From an uncultured bacterium (lineage in GTDB: Bacteria; Bacillota; Clostridia; Oscillospirales; Ruminococcaceae), in assembly GCA_905215965.1 (NCBI GenBank), contig CAJMSD010000006.1, positions 124,001-188,000 on the forward strand: DNA of 64,000 nt, read 5' to 3'. A model generated the notes under the pieces. The model ran no database searches. It had not been told where the DNA came from and was given only the letters and a program-made list of their open reading frames with translations. Position 1 is the stretch's first letter. Each line of letters begins with the position of its first letter. Made by a program: the position numbers and the translations under genes. Shown piece by piece: positions 50,017 through 58,783 of the stretch.

Positions 50017-50139
50017 TAATATAGTGAAAATTTATCCGTATGCCGAAATATTTTGTTGCTTTCATACAAGTTGTGCGGCAATTTTAGTGCGTTTTGACAA
50101 TATTGCTTTTAGCTGTACTTTCTATAACAAAATTGCCGT

Positions 50140-51105
50140 TCAGTTAAACTGTCCGTTCCCGATGAATTCGCATATAAGAGAATCCGGAGTAATATTTTCA
50201 GCCGAAAGGTCGACTGACGCTTCAAGGAACGCACAGGCGTCGCGGATTATAGGTTCATCGTTCAGAGCCTTCAGACCGTTAAGCAGATTGTTTCTGTATG
50301 CACAGATCTCATAGGACATAAAAGTATCCACGTCATAAGTCGAGCGGTATTTATATGGCATAATGTATTTGTTTTCTCCCTCTTCAACGCTGCGGAACAT
50401 CATTATTGTGTCAATGAACGAACGCTTGCGGAAGATACTGTCTCTCATCAAACGGCGCATCAGCCTTATTTTTGAGGGATGGAGAGCTCTGCCCTGATCG
50501 ATAATACGTGTGCGGACGCTTACATAGACCTTTGCGGTTTTCTCATCTGGAATATCGATAATATCCGGATTCAGGCTGTGTATCCCTTCAAGTATAACAA
50601 GCTCGCCCGGATTTCGCTGAAATGTATCGCCGCTTATCTGCCTTTCAGAGTTCTTGAAATCATATATGGGAAGCTTTACAGGTTGGCAGCTTTCTATTGC
50701 GTTCAGCTGTTCGCAGAGAAACGCACCGTCAACACGATTAGGAGATTCAAGATCAAGCTTTCCCTCTGAAAGGAGCTGCTTTTCAGCCGTACTCAGAGGC
50801 TTGAAGTAGTTATCCATTGATAACGTATGGGTCTCGATCCCGCGGCCGTCAAGAATTTTTTCAAGCATGAGCGCGGAGGTGGTTTTTCCCGAGCCTGACG
50901 GACCGGAAAGCAGAATTATCGGGCGTTCGTTGCGGTGAGCGGCAATATCGCCTGCAATTTCGAGAAGCCGGCAGTGATAAGCTTCGTTTGTGCGTCTGAT
51001 GTAGCTTTTACAGTCGGATGAAACGAGCCTGTTTATAGTATTAAGTTCGATGCTGTTCATAAGTTGCAACGTCTCCTTTGTATCTTGTATGATAATTTTA
51101 TTCAT
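50140..51105 (-). CDS. Uridine kinase / phosphoribulokinase-family P-loop kinase
   Basis: A 321-residue kinase-like protein. After about 60 N-terminal residues comes LLSGPSGSGKTTSALML (Walker A), then TLSMDNYFKPL, the catalytic-site RVDGAFL segment, LVILEGIHSLNP (Walker B) and an arginine-rich lid (RLMRRLMRDSIFRKRS). This matches the uridine kinase/PRK family. The extra N- and C-terminal parts are typical of the clostridial group annotated as nucleoside kinase, whose true substrate is unclear. The promoter overlaps a strong palindrome. Confidence 0.8.
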   Translation of the reverse strand: MNKIIIQDTKETLQLMNSIELNTINRLVSSDCKSYIRRTNEAYHCRLLEIAGDIAAHRNERPIILLSGPSGSGKTTSALMLEKILDGRGIETHTLSMDNYFKPLSTAEKQLLSEGKLDLESPNRVDGAFLCEQLNAIESCQPVKLPIYDFKNSERQISGDTFQRNPGELVILEGIHSLNPDIIDIPDEKTAKVYVSVRTRIIDQGRALHPSKIRLMRRLMRDSIFRKRSFIDTIMMFRSVEEGENKYIMPYKYRSTYDVDTFMSYEICAYRNNLLNGLKALNDEPIIRDACAFLEASVDLSAENITPDSLICEFIGNGQFN

Positions 51106-51124
51106 AAAATATTTCTATAGAATG

Positions 51125-51155
51125 ATTATATCACATGTTGCAACAAAATGCAACA
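51125..51155 (-). promoter_or_regulatory. Promoter and palindromic operator of the kinase gene
   Basis: Minus strand TTGCAT (51148-51153), 17 nt, TGA-TATAAT with -10 at 51125-51130. TGTTGCA-N6-TGCAACA (51136-51155) covers the -35 and spacer. A third half-site, GTTGCAAC, lies at 51063-51070 beside the start codon. This layout suggests a repressor. Confidence 0.6.
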
Positions 51156-51269
51156 ATTTTATCTCGAAAGTTGAATATATTTGTTGAAGATAGATCTGAG
51201 AGCTTGTTTTTGGTAAAATTTCCCTAAAATCCTCAGAAAATACAGTATAAGCATTATTTATTGATTCGG

Positions 51270-51282
51270 GACATAAAATGTC
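51270..51282 (+). promoter_or_regulatory. Palindrome upstream of feoB
   Basis: GACAT-AAA-ATGTC, 28 nt before the feoB start. It could be an operator for a metal regulator, but it does not match the Fur consensus well. Confidence 0.3.
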
Positions 51283-51310
51283 ATATCACGGATAATGAGG
51301 AGGAAAGACG

Positions 51311-52531
51311 ATGCCAGACAAAGATAAAACCGAAATTGACATAGCGGAAAAGTCTGATGAAAGCAGTCATCTTGCCGCGCTTGCCGGCAATCCTAACGTA
51401 GGCAAATCCACGATCTTTAACGCTCTGACGGGAATGAAGCAGCATACGGGAAACTGGGCAGGAAAGACTGTCGCAAGTGCGGAGGGACGTTTTACGCATA
51501 ATAACGAAAGCTTTATTCTTGCCGATATCCCGGGAACGTACTCTCTTAGGGCAAATTCCGCCGAGGAGGAAGCGGCGCGTGATTTTATATGCTTCGGAGG
51601 AGCGGAAGCGGCGATCGTGGTTTGCGATGCAACCTGTCTTGAGCGTAACCTTAATCTTGTTTTACAAGTGACAGAGGCTTCGGAGAAAACTATAGTTTGC
51701 GTAAATCTTCTTGATGAGGCAAAGAGCAAGGGCATAAGTATAGACCTTGAAAAATTATCGGAGCTGCTCGGTTCGCCTGTTGTCGGTGTAACTGCGCGGA
51801 GCGGACAGGGTCTTGACAGACTTTCCGACGTCCTTTGCGAGACGGTTGGCAGCGATGAAAAAAATCTTCGGAAAACCGCTGCTCTGCCGGAAGAAATAGA
51901 GAATGCCGTTTCGGAAATCGAGGAAATAATTTCCGAATATGTTCATAAGCTTCCTCTCAGACTTGCCGCGCTCAGGATCCTTGAGGGGGACGATAATTTC
52001 CTGAAAAAAGCCGAGGACTTTGAAAACTGCCGATTTTCGCAGCTCGGCGGTATTTCCCAAATAAAGGAAAAGCTTTCCGAAGACGGATATTCTTCACGAA
52101 AAGTCACCGATACCGTTATCTCCGCAGTAATAAAAAGGGCGGAGAAGATAGCCTCGGAGGTCGTAAGCTGCGAGAGATCCGCACCGTATATGCGCGACAG
52201 AAAGCTTGACAGGATATTTGCAGGAAAAAGACTGGGTACTCCTGTAATGATATTGCTGCTTGGAGTGATCCTCTGGATAACCATAGCCGGAGCAAATTAC
52301 CCGTCCGATCTGCTTTCGTCCGCCCTGTTCGGCTTGGGCGATATCCTCTCAGCTGCGCTTGAAAGGCTTGGAGCGCCCGAACGCCTTGAAAGCGTTCTCA
52401 TACAAGGAATATATAAGGTGCTTGCGTGGGTGGTTTCGGTAATGCTTCCGCCGATGGCTGACTACAACAAAAACCGAAAATGCAAAAAGCGAGTAAAAAA
52501 CACCTGCTTTTTGCATTTCTTTTTTATTTAA
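51311..52531 (+). pseudogene. feoB: feoB, ferrous iron transporter, interrupted by element insertion
   Basis: The first 383 residues are a good FeoB N-terminus: G1 GNPNVGKST, G3 DIPGTYSL, a G4-like NLLDEAK, a GDI helical domain and the first membrane helices up to VVSVMLPPMA. After Ala383 (base 52459) the reading leaves FeoB and adds 23 unrelated residues ending at 52531. A normal FeoB is over 600 residues with a further helix bundle that forms the iron pathway, so the product cannot transport. The rest should lie beyond the element, outside the window. No feoA precedes it. Excision of the element could restore the gene. Confidence 0.88.
52487..52525 (+). terminator. Terminator just inside the element's left end
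   Basis: AATGCAAAAAGC pairs with GCTTTTTGCATT around a roughly 15-nt loop and is followed by CTTTTTT. It would block feoB transcription from entering the element. Confidence 0.65.
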
Positions 52532-52591
52532 TGGAATAAATATCACAGGTTCAAATATGATTTTAATATATTAAAGTATTTGAGGTGATAT

Positions 52592-52720
52592 ATGGAAAAC
52601 GAGCAAAAGAAGATAGTAATTCCGAAAGAATTACAAATCAAGATGTTAAATTTCTTCTTAAAGACTTCTATTCCACGAAAGAAAAAACAACGAATGAATC
52701 CACTATCAAAAATTAACTGA
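52592..52720 (+). CDS. 42-residue basic protein upstream of the recombinase
   Basis: ATG at 52592 follows TGAGGTGAT at good spacing. The product starts MENEQKKIVIPKELQ, continues KMLNFFLKTSIPR and ends in a lysine/arginine-rich tail. It ends 15 nt before the recombinase start. Similar short proteins with an FF.KTSIPR motif often precede clostridial serine recombinases. They may regulate or direct recombination, but no function is established. Confidence 0.55.
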   Translation: MENEQKKIVIPKELQIKMLNFFLKTSIPRKKKQRMNPLSKIN

Positions 52721-52735
52721 TAGGAGCGATTTATT

Positions 52736-54220
52736 ATGTTGGAAACAGGTATTTATGTAAGAGTATCTACAGAGGAACAAGCAAAAGAGGGATTTTCAAT
52801 CAGAGCGCAGGAACAAAAGTTAAAAGACTATGCGAGAATTAAGGACTGGTCAATACACAAAATTTACATTGACGAGGGTATCAGCGGAAAGAATATTACA
52901 GACCGTCCGCAAATTAATGAATTGATTAAGGATATAAAAAAAGGTCTTGTAAAAAATGTGTTGATTTTCAAAATTGACCGTCTTACAAGAAGCACCGCAG
53001 ATTTAATATATTTAATCAATCTGTTTAACAATTACAATTGCGCTTTTAATTCTTTGTGCGAGAGCATAGATACTCAGACCCCGTCAGGACGTATGTTTAT
53101 AAAAATAATCGGTATTTTTGCCGAATTTGAAAGAGAAAACATTGTTGAAAGAACAAAATTAGGCTTTGAGAGAAAAGTCAAAGAGGGTTACAGTCTTTGC
53201 ACAAGAACGGCAAGCTATGGATATACCCGAAATATAGGCGATAAAGTGCAAATAATTAATGAAAAAGAAGCTGTTATCGTAAGGGAAGTTTTTGATATGT
53301 TCGTAAATCAAGGAATGTCATTTCTTGATATTTCCAAAAAACTTAACGAGCGACATATTCCCACAAAGGAAAATGCCCTTTGGACTGCACGAGGTATAAA
53401 AAATATGCTCACCAACTGCAACTACATAGGAAAAGTGAGATACGCAACAAAAGACGAAGCAAGAAATTTTGAGGTACAAGGAAATCATGAACCAATTATT
53501 TCAAACGAGCTTTATGAAGAAGCGCAAAATTTAATTAATAAAATATCAATAAAAAGTTATACCAAAAGACCTAAAGAGGAAAATTATTTTTCTGGACTTT
53601 TGTTCTGTGAAAAATGTGGGGCAAGACTTGTGGTTCATGATGATTATTATACTAAAAAAAATGGAGAAAAAATATTTAAAAGCGCATATCGTTGTAGTAA
53701 TTACATACGCAAGACCTGTAATGCAAGCAATATTTCGCAAAAGAATGTTGAAATTGCTTTTATGCAATACATTGAACAAATAGAGGACTTTTCCGCAATA
53801 AGTGAAATACAGCTTGAAGAAACAAGAAAAGCAAAAGACAAAAGCAATAATTCAATTAAAAAACTAAATAATCAATTGAAAAATTTAGAAAACAAGGAAA
53901 AAGAAATTCTTAGCTCCTACGTTGATAATAAATTAGAATTTGACAAATATATCCAGTTGAAAGATTATATTGAAATTGAAAAAAGTAAAATTAGAGAACA
54001 GCTTGAAGAAATTCCTGTTGTTGAGGAAGATACGGAAGAAATGATTATACGAAAAGAGGATATAATTAAAAGCTTGAAAGAAAACTGGGGATTTCTCACT
54101 AATGCAGAAAAGCGTTTGTTTTTACTTAAATTTGTTGACAAGATTATAATTGTAAATGAATTGCAGAACAACAGACGAGGAGTTGCTAAAGTTACAGATA
54201 TAAAATTTCATATAGATTAA
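52736..54220 (+). CDS. Large serine recombinase, integrase of the feoB element
   Basis: A 494-residue recombinase. Ser11 in YVRVSTEEQ is the nucleophile; IFKIDRLTRS carries the active-site arginine region; AEFERENIVERTKLG is the dimer helix; then come the Recombinase domain (ASYGYTRN...), a zinc ribbon (CEKCGARL ... CSNYIRKTC), a coiled coil and a short C-terminal domain. It lies beside the left att site and reads into the element. It differs clearly from the recombinase at 4585, so two separate elements are present. Confidence 0.93.
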   Translation: MLETGIYVRVSTEEQAKEGFSIRAQEQKLKDYARIKDWSIHKIYIDEGISGKNITDRPQINELIKDIKKGLVKNVLIFKIDRLTRSTADLIYLINLFNNYNCAFNSLCESIDTQTPSGRMFIKIIGIFAEFERENIVERTKLGFERKVKEGYSLCTRTASYGYTRNIGDKVQIINEKEAVIVREVFDMFVNQGMSFLDISKKLNERHIPTKENALWTARGIKNMLTNCNYIGKVRYATKDEARNFEVQGNHEPIISNELYEEAQNLINKISIKSYTKRPKEENYFSGLLFCEKCGARLVVHDDYYTKKNGEKIFKSAYRCSNYIRKTCNASNISQKNVEIAFMQYIEQIEDFSAISEIQLEETRKAKDKSNNSIKKLNNQLKNLENKEKEILSSYVDNKLEFDKYIQLKDYIEIEKSKIREQLEEIPVVEEDTEEMIIRKEDIIKSLKENWGFLTNAEKRLFLLKFVDKIIIVNELQNNRRGVAKVTDIKFHID

Positions 54221-54235
54221 TTATTTGATTATTAA

Positions 54236-54272
54236 ATGCTATTATAATTTGAATATTATAATAGCATTTTCT
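54236..54272 (+). terminator. Terminator-like hairpin after the recombinase
   Basis: An AT-rich stem of about 14 bp around a 6-nt loop, ending in TTTTCTG. Weak T tract. Confidence 0.45.
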
Positions 54273-54279
54273 GTATTTT

Positions 54280-54539
54280 ACCTGTTCCACCACCCCATGA
54301 CAAAAGTGTACTAATCACAAAAGACAGAGCATAAAAATAAAGATATAACGAGAAATCCCGAAACTGCGATGTATTTCAATTGCCGATGTAAGTGTGGGGT
54401 CTCCTATTTCATACGAGACCCCACACTTACATCGTGCAATACATATAATAAATTATATTTGAAACACATCACAGTTTCAGGCAGGTTATATTGTTTATTA
54501 TTATTATTTAATTATATATAGAGAGATGGTGGAACAGGT
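54280..54539. repeat. 13-bp inverted repeat bounding the origin-like region
   Basis: ACCTGTTCCACCA at 54280-54292 recurs inverted at 54527-54539, where it overlaps the start codon of the replication-relaxation gene. It may be a binding site for that protein. Confidence 0.45.
54360..54478. other. Nested inverted repeats, candidate oriT or replication origin
   Basis: The inner arms are 20 bp and perfect (54384-54403 with 54415-54434, 11-nt loop). The outer arms are 18 nt with 16 matches (54360-54377 with 54461-54478). Additional ATTGC/GCAAT pairing lies directly against the inner arms. The whole could fold as one cruciform of about 120 nt. It is placed just upstream of the replication-relaxation and coupling ATPase genes, where oriT or a rolling-circle origin is expected. 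Confidence 0.55.
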
Positions 54540-55170
54540 GAGATTAACAGAAAGAGACGAGTTGATTTTAAGAGAGATAGACCGTTGGAGAGCTTGTGGA
54601 AGCAGGCACATTAGGTGGTTAGCAAATTTTTCGGGACAGAGAGCGACAGACAGAAGATTGAAGATTTTAATTGAAACAGGATATTTGGAACGCAGAAAAT
54701 TTTTGTATGGTGTGCCGAGCATTTATTTTTTGACAGCCAAAGGCAAATCGCTTATACAGGTCAGAACAGGTACGGAAAAAGTCAAGATTGAGCAAATTGT
54801 ACACGATAGAACAGTTTTAGATACGGCAATTTATTTTATGCAAAAAGAGGACTTGTCCTTAAATGACATCACAACGGAAAAGCAATTGCACCAGTTGGAT
54901 GGTTTTGGAATACGCAGACACAGAGCTGATTTTATATTTACAAAAGATGAACAGACAAATTGCGTGGAAGTTGAACTGACCAAGAAAGCAAACAACCGAT
55001 TGTTAAATATTATTAAGGATAATTTCATGGAATATGATGCGCAGATATGGGTCGTTCCCAATTATCAGACGGCAATTTTAAAAGTATTGAATAACAGTCA
55101 GAAATATTACACGAATATACAGATATGTTCCTTGCAGAAAATAACAGATTTTATGAACCAATTAAAATAA
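54526..55170 (+). CDS. Replication-relaxation family protein (PF13814-like)
   Basis: A 214-residue protein. The N-terminal winged helix (RLTERDELILREIDRWRACGSRHIRWLA, then DRRLKILIETGYLERR) is followed by a nuclease-like half with DFIFTKDEQTNCVEVELT, where Asp and Glu-x-Glu could bind metal. This matches the Replic_Relax family of plasmid and conjugative elements, some members of which act at transfer or replication origins. It lies directly downstream of the nested inverted repeat. Start ATG 54526 has only a weak purine-rich site. Confidence 0.75.
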   Translation: MVEQVRLTERDELILREIDRWRACGSRHIRWLANFSGQRATDRRLKILIETGYLERRKFLYGVPSIYFLTAKGKSLIQVRTGTEKVKIEQIVHDRTVLDTAIYFMQKEDLSLNDITTEKQLHQLDGFGIRRHRADFIFTKDEQTNCVEVELTKKANNRLLNIIKDNFMEYDAQIWVVPNYQTAILKVLNNSQKYYTNIQICSLQKITDFMNQLK

Positions 55171-55244
55171 GCTTGTCTAATTTCATGAGAGCTTGTTTTT
55201 CTGAATATACTGTAACAAGTCAAATGAAACGGAGGTTACAGACA

Positions 55245-55283
55245 ATGATTTTTAATCTATTTGAACGGACTAAAAAAATATGA
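55245..55283 (+). CDS. 12-codon ORF coupled to the TraG-like gene
   Basis: ATG after a strong CGGAGG site encodes MIFNLFERTKKI. Its TGA ends one base before the ATG of the next gene, which has no good site of its own, so ribosomes probably reinitiate there. Confidence 0.4.
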   Translation: MIFNLFERTKKI

Positions 55284-55284
55284 A

Positions 55285-56649
55285 ATGATTATAAAAATTC
55301 TGATTTTTACAGTTCCCGTCTGTATTATTATCCACGGTTGCAGACAAACCGTTTTTATGCGAAAACTTTTCAATTTTCGTCGTGATTTTAAGAGGGTGAA
55401 ATACAAAATGAAACAGAAAAACTTAAACGAATCCAATTCCGCATTATTGGGATATAACGGCAGAAAGCTAATTTTTTCCCCTGATAATGCAAAGCATATT
55501 TTTATTTGCGGAACGACCGGAAGTGGAAAAACCGTTGCACTCAGCAATTATATTCAGAATTGCATGAGAAAAGACTTCCCTATGCTAATCGTAGACGGGA
55601 AAGGCGATACAGGAAAAGGAAGTATTTTAGATGTCTTGACACAGTTAAACGAGCGTTATCACAAGAAAATTTACTGCATTAATTTAACAAATCCGATTAT
55701 GTCAGATACATACAATCCGTTTTTTAATACATCTACTACTGTTGCAAAAGATATGCTTATCAATATGACGGACTGGTCGGAGGAGCATTACAAAGTCAAT
55801 GCGGAACGATACTTACAGCGATTGATTTTGTTGATGAACAAGGCGGAAATTCCACTTTCATTCCAAACGATTGTAAAACATATGGAACTTGAAAAAATTT
55901 CGGCACTCTCTATGCAGTTGGTTAAAGAAAAAAGAATCTCCAAAGAAAAGCATTTGGAAAATCTTGAAATTGCCAAAACTTCGGGAAAAATCGCTGAAAA
56001 TTCTATTGCAAGATTTTCAACCATTGCAGAAAGCGAATTGGGAGAACTATTTTCCGATACCGGAATAGACATTGCAACAGCGTTAAAAGAAAAAGCAATT
56101 ATTTTATTTATCTTGAATCCGTTGATTTATCCCGAAATATCGCCTGCTTTTGGTCGATTAATCTTGATTGACAGCAAAAAAGCGATAAGTCAGCGTTTTC
56201 AGAGTAATAACAGAACGTTTTTCCTGTTCGATGAAATTAATGTTTATGCTTCGAAAACTCTTATCGACCTTGTGAACAAATCACGAAGTGCAAATGTAAC
56301 TTGTGTTCTTGCAACGCAAAGTCTTTCCGATCTTGCAAGTGCAGAAGATGAAGATTTCACGCAGCAAATCATTGAAAACTGCAATAATTATCTTGTATTA
56401 CGTCAGAATAGCGCAGTAAATTCCGAAAATTGGGCGAATATTTTAGGCACAAGGCAGACTATGGAAGTGACCTATCAATTACAGCAAAAAGGACTTGATA
56501 CAACTCAGACTGGGTTTGGTTCTGCAAGGCGAGTGCGAGAATTTTTATACCACCCTGATGAGATAAAGCAGTTACAAACGGGGTATGGCATTTTTCTTTC
56601 CAGAGATGAATATTTTCACAGTAAACTTCACGTTCATAAGCCGTTTTAG
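55285..56649 (+). CDS. Type IV coupling protein-like ATPase (TraG/VirD4/TraD)
   Basis: A 454-residue protein. One N-terminal membrane helix (IIKILIFTVPVCIIIHG) is followed by Walker A GTTGSGKT at 76-83, MLIVDGKGDTGKG, Walker B FFLFDEINVYAS and the VNKSRSANVTCVLATQSLSDL segment of TraG/TraD C-terminal domains. It would feed relaxosome-bound DNA to a conjugation channel. It is short for the family and no other type IV secretion genes are in the window, so they may lie to the right or be supplied in trans. Confidence 0.82.
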   Translation: MIIKILIFTVPVCIIIHGCRQTVFMRKLFNFRRDFKRVKYKMKQKNLNESNSALLGYNGRKLIFSPDNAKHIFICGTTGSGKTVALSNYIQNCMRKDFPMLIVDGKGDTGKGSILDVLTQLNERYHKKIYCINLTNPIMSDTYNPFFNTSTTVAKDMLINMTDWSEEHYKVNAERYLQRLILLMNKAEIPLSFQTIVKHMELEKISALSMQLVKEKRISKEKHLENLEIAKTSGKIAENSIARFSTIAESELGELFSDTGIDIATALKEKAIILFILNPLIYPEISPAFGRLILIDSKKAISQRFQSNNRTFFLFDEINVYASKTLIDLVNKSRSANVTCVLATQSLSDLASAEDEDFTQQIIENCNNYLVLRQNSAVNSENWANILGTRQTMEVTYQLQQKGLDTTQTGFGSARRVREFLYHPDEIKQLQTGYGIFLSRDEYFHSKLHVHKPF

Positions 56650-56659
56650 GGGGATTTTT

Positions 56660-57550
56660 ATGATTGACAGATTAATTGACGATATTGAAAGAAGTATACG
56701 TTTTCTGTTTCTGTTCTGGAAAAATAACCCGATTTACCTTGTTTGTTCGTTGTTTTATTATGTGATTTCTTCATTGCTTTTAGGCGGTACGGCAAAAAGT
56801 TTTTTGATTGTATTTGTGGTTTATGCAATATCACTTATTGTTGGATTTTCTCCGTTGGGCGAGAAAATTTTACGATTATTGAACAGGGTTCGACCGCTTG
56901 AAACCAAACGGGAAACTGAGTATTTACAGCCGTTATTTGAGGAAGTTTATGAACGTGTCAAAGAGAAGCACAAAATATTTAGAAAAATTGAAATATGCGT
57001 AATAGATAATATGACAGTCAATGCTATAGCATTAGGCAGACGTACTATTGCAGTCACTAAAGGAGCAATGCAGACATTCACCGAAGAGGAATTAAAGGCA
57101 GTTATCGGACATGAAATTGCACATATTGTACATGGAGATACTATGGCATCTATATATTCTGTTATTGGAAACGGTATTTTTTCAGTATTTGTATTGCTTG
57201 CAAGATTATTCCTACTTTTCATTGATTGGATACAGTGTGCATTTACAGGAAAACGCAGTATTTTTTCGGCATTAATGCTTATAATAAGGCTTTATTTTGA
57301 GTTTACTATCTGGTTTTTGAATTTTTGGTTACAGGTGATTTTGTCGGTAAACAGCCGTAAAAATGAGTTTAAAGCGGATTTGTTTTCTTACTCTATCGGC
57401 TATGATACGGATATGATTGAAGCTTTGTATCTTCTGGAAAAAATATCTTTGGGAGATAATAGCTCCATTATTCAAAAGATGATTGCCAGTCACCCACGAA
57501 TTACCCTTAGAATTAAACATCTTGAGGAATTTGACGAGCTTGCGAAGTAA
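56660..57550 (+). CDS. M48-family membrane metalloprotease (HtpX-like)
   Basis: A 296-residue protein with two N-terminal helices, the zinc motif HEIAH at 151-155, two more helices, and the third ligand Glu in NEFKADLFSYSIG. This is the HtpX/M48 layout. HtpX-type proteases degrade damaged membrane proteins; carried on an element it may act on the transfer channel or on surface cargo. ATG at 56660 is chosen for AGGGGGA; it starts 10 nt after the ATPase stop, so it is co-transcribed. Confidence 0.88.
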   Translation: MIDRLIDDIERSIRFLFLFWKNNPIYLVCSLFYYVISSLLLGGTAKSFLIVFVVYAISLIVGFSPLGEKILRLLNRVRPLETKRETEYLQPLFEEVYERVKEKHKIFRKIEICVIDNMTVNAIALGRRTIAVTKGAMQTFTEEELKAVIGHEIAHIVHGDTMASIYSVIGNGIFSVFVLLARLFLLFIDWIQCAFTGKRSIFSALMLIIRLYFEFTIWFLNFWLQVILSVNSRKNEFKADLFSYSIGYDTDMIEALYLLEKISLGDNSSIIQKMIASHPRITLRIKHLEEFDELAK

Positions 57551-57590
57551 AGTTTGCCTTAACCCCTTAATTGCCTACAATTAAAAAATT

Positions 57591-57627
57591 CCCGATATGT
57601 TTTGTAAGAACATATCGGGAGGTTTTT
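57591..57627 (+). terminator. Terminator after the M48 protease gene
   Basis: An 11-bp stem (CCCGATATGTT with AACATATCGGG), a 7-nt loop, then GGTTTTTT. It separates rightward transfer genes from leftward cargo. Confidence 0.75.
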
Positions 57628-57658
57628 TAATATTTTGTTTTTTGGGGTGAAGGAGATT

Positions 57659-58528
57659 TTAATCTAAATGTTTATAATTATCTAATCTTTTAATATTCCC
57701 ATTTTTATCTTTTCTTGCCAATATTTCATTTCCATCTTTATCTTTTAATATTATATTTCCAAAAGCATCTTTCCCCTCACATTTATAGTCCTCTCTTTGG
57801 TTATTATGATAATCGTGGAATGTTGTTCCATAATTCTCAAAAACATCACTTTCTTTAGCTAAATTTGCAAATACCGGTATAGACATAATCATTAAAATAC
57901 ATATATGAAAGAATATGAGTAGAAAATAAAAACATATTATAGAAGCTATATATGCTACATTTGCTACAATGATAAAAGATGTATATGCCAATGTGAAAAT
58001 TATTCCCCGAATCAATCCGAATATATTGATATTACTTTTAATTATTATCAACATGATTAAAGCAGAAATAATAAACAAGCATATTGAAACTACTAAGTAT
58101 CGGCTATATACAAGAATGCCTATAAAAGTTAATGCAATAGATACTAAGCACCCTATTGAAATAAGAACAAATGATATCGTGCCAGCATCAAATTCTATTC
58201 CTAGTCCACATTCTGCAAGTAAAAAAGCATCAGGGTGAAAAAAATCTTTTAAATATGTAAATTCACTTTTAAAATTTTCTTCCAAAAAATATTTACAATA
58301 TATTAATCTAAATAATAATATTATCAAAATTAACGATACGGCTATTATAATTAGACGAACAATTTTAAAAGAATCATCTGACATATATTTTCGGAATCTT
58401 TCTAAAAAGTTTAAAAAGGGATTCCACAATATGAATATTTTTCTTTCTTGAATGAAAGCATCAAAACTGCTTGATAGATAATTTAAAAAGTCTAATATAG
58501 CTTTTTTCACTAATATAGTTTTTTCCAT
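57659..58528 (-). CDS. Membrane protein of unknown function
   Basis: A 289-residue protein. Six or so hydrophobic helices lie between about residues 60 and 220, after a soluble N-terminus. The hydrophilic C-terminus holds two short similar units, DAFGNIILKDKDGNEIL and RKDKNGNIKRLDN, which resemble GN-repeat segments. No known family recognised. It is the last gene of the leftward cargo block and strongly AT-rich. Confidence 0.7.
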   Translation of the reverse strand: MEKTILVKKAILDFLNYLSSSFDAFIQERKIFILWNPFLNFLERFRKYMSDDSFKIVRLIIIAVSLILIILLFRLIYCKYFLEENFKSEFTYLKDFFHPDAFLLAECGLGIEFDAGTISFVLISIGCLVSIALTFIGILVYSRYLVVSICLFIISALIMLIIIKSNINIFGLIRGIIFTLAYTSFIIVANVAYIASIICFYFLLIFFHICILMIMSIPVFANLAKESDVFENYGTTFHDYHNNQREDYKCEGKDAFGNIILKDKDGNEILARKDKNGNIKRLDNYKHLD

Positions 58529-58543
58529 AAGTATTTTCCCTTT

Positions 58544-58783
58544 CTAATTAATTTGCATTTCTATATTATTCATTTCAGGCAGTCCCCATATACTGCTATA
58601 ATAATCAATACATTTTCCTGGCAAGTAAATTTCATCTTCTTTAAAATCTAATGTAAATGAATTCCTACCATATCCATCATCAGTTTCAAAAGTAAAAATA
58701 TTGCTTTCAATATTTCCTGAAAATGAATTTTCACTAAATTTTCTGCCTGTATATATTTTGTTTTTTGATAAGTTCTGTTTAAT
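58544..58783 (-). pseudogene. Gene remnant lacking a start
   Basis: An open stretch of 79 codons with no plausible start ends at 58544. It reads KNKIYTGRKFSENS, then FETDDGYGRNSFTLDF and KCIDYYSSIWGLPEM, which looks like true protein. It begins right at the stop of the LRR gene in another frame. Most likely the tail of a gene cut by a rearrangement or frameshift. Confidence 0.45.

Noticed and set aside
51270..51282. Fur box upstream of feoB
   Set aside because: The palindrome is short and does not match the 19-bp Fur consensus, so only a generic operator is suggested.
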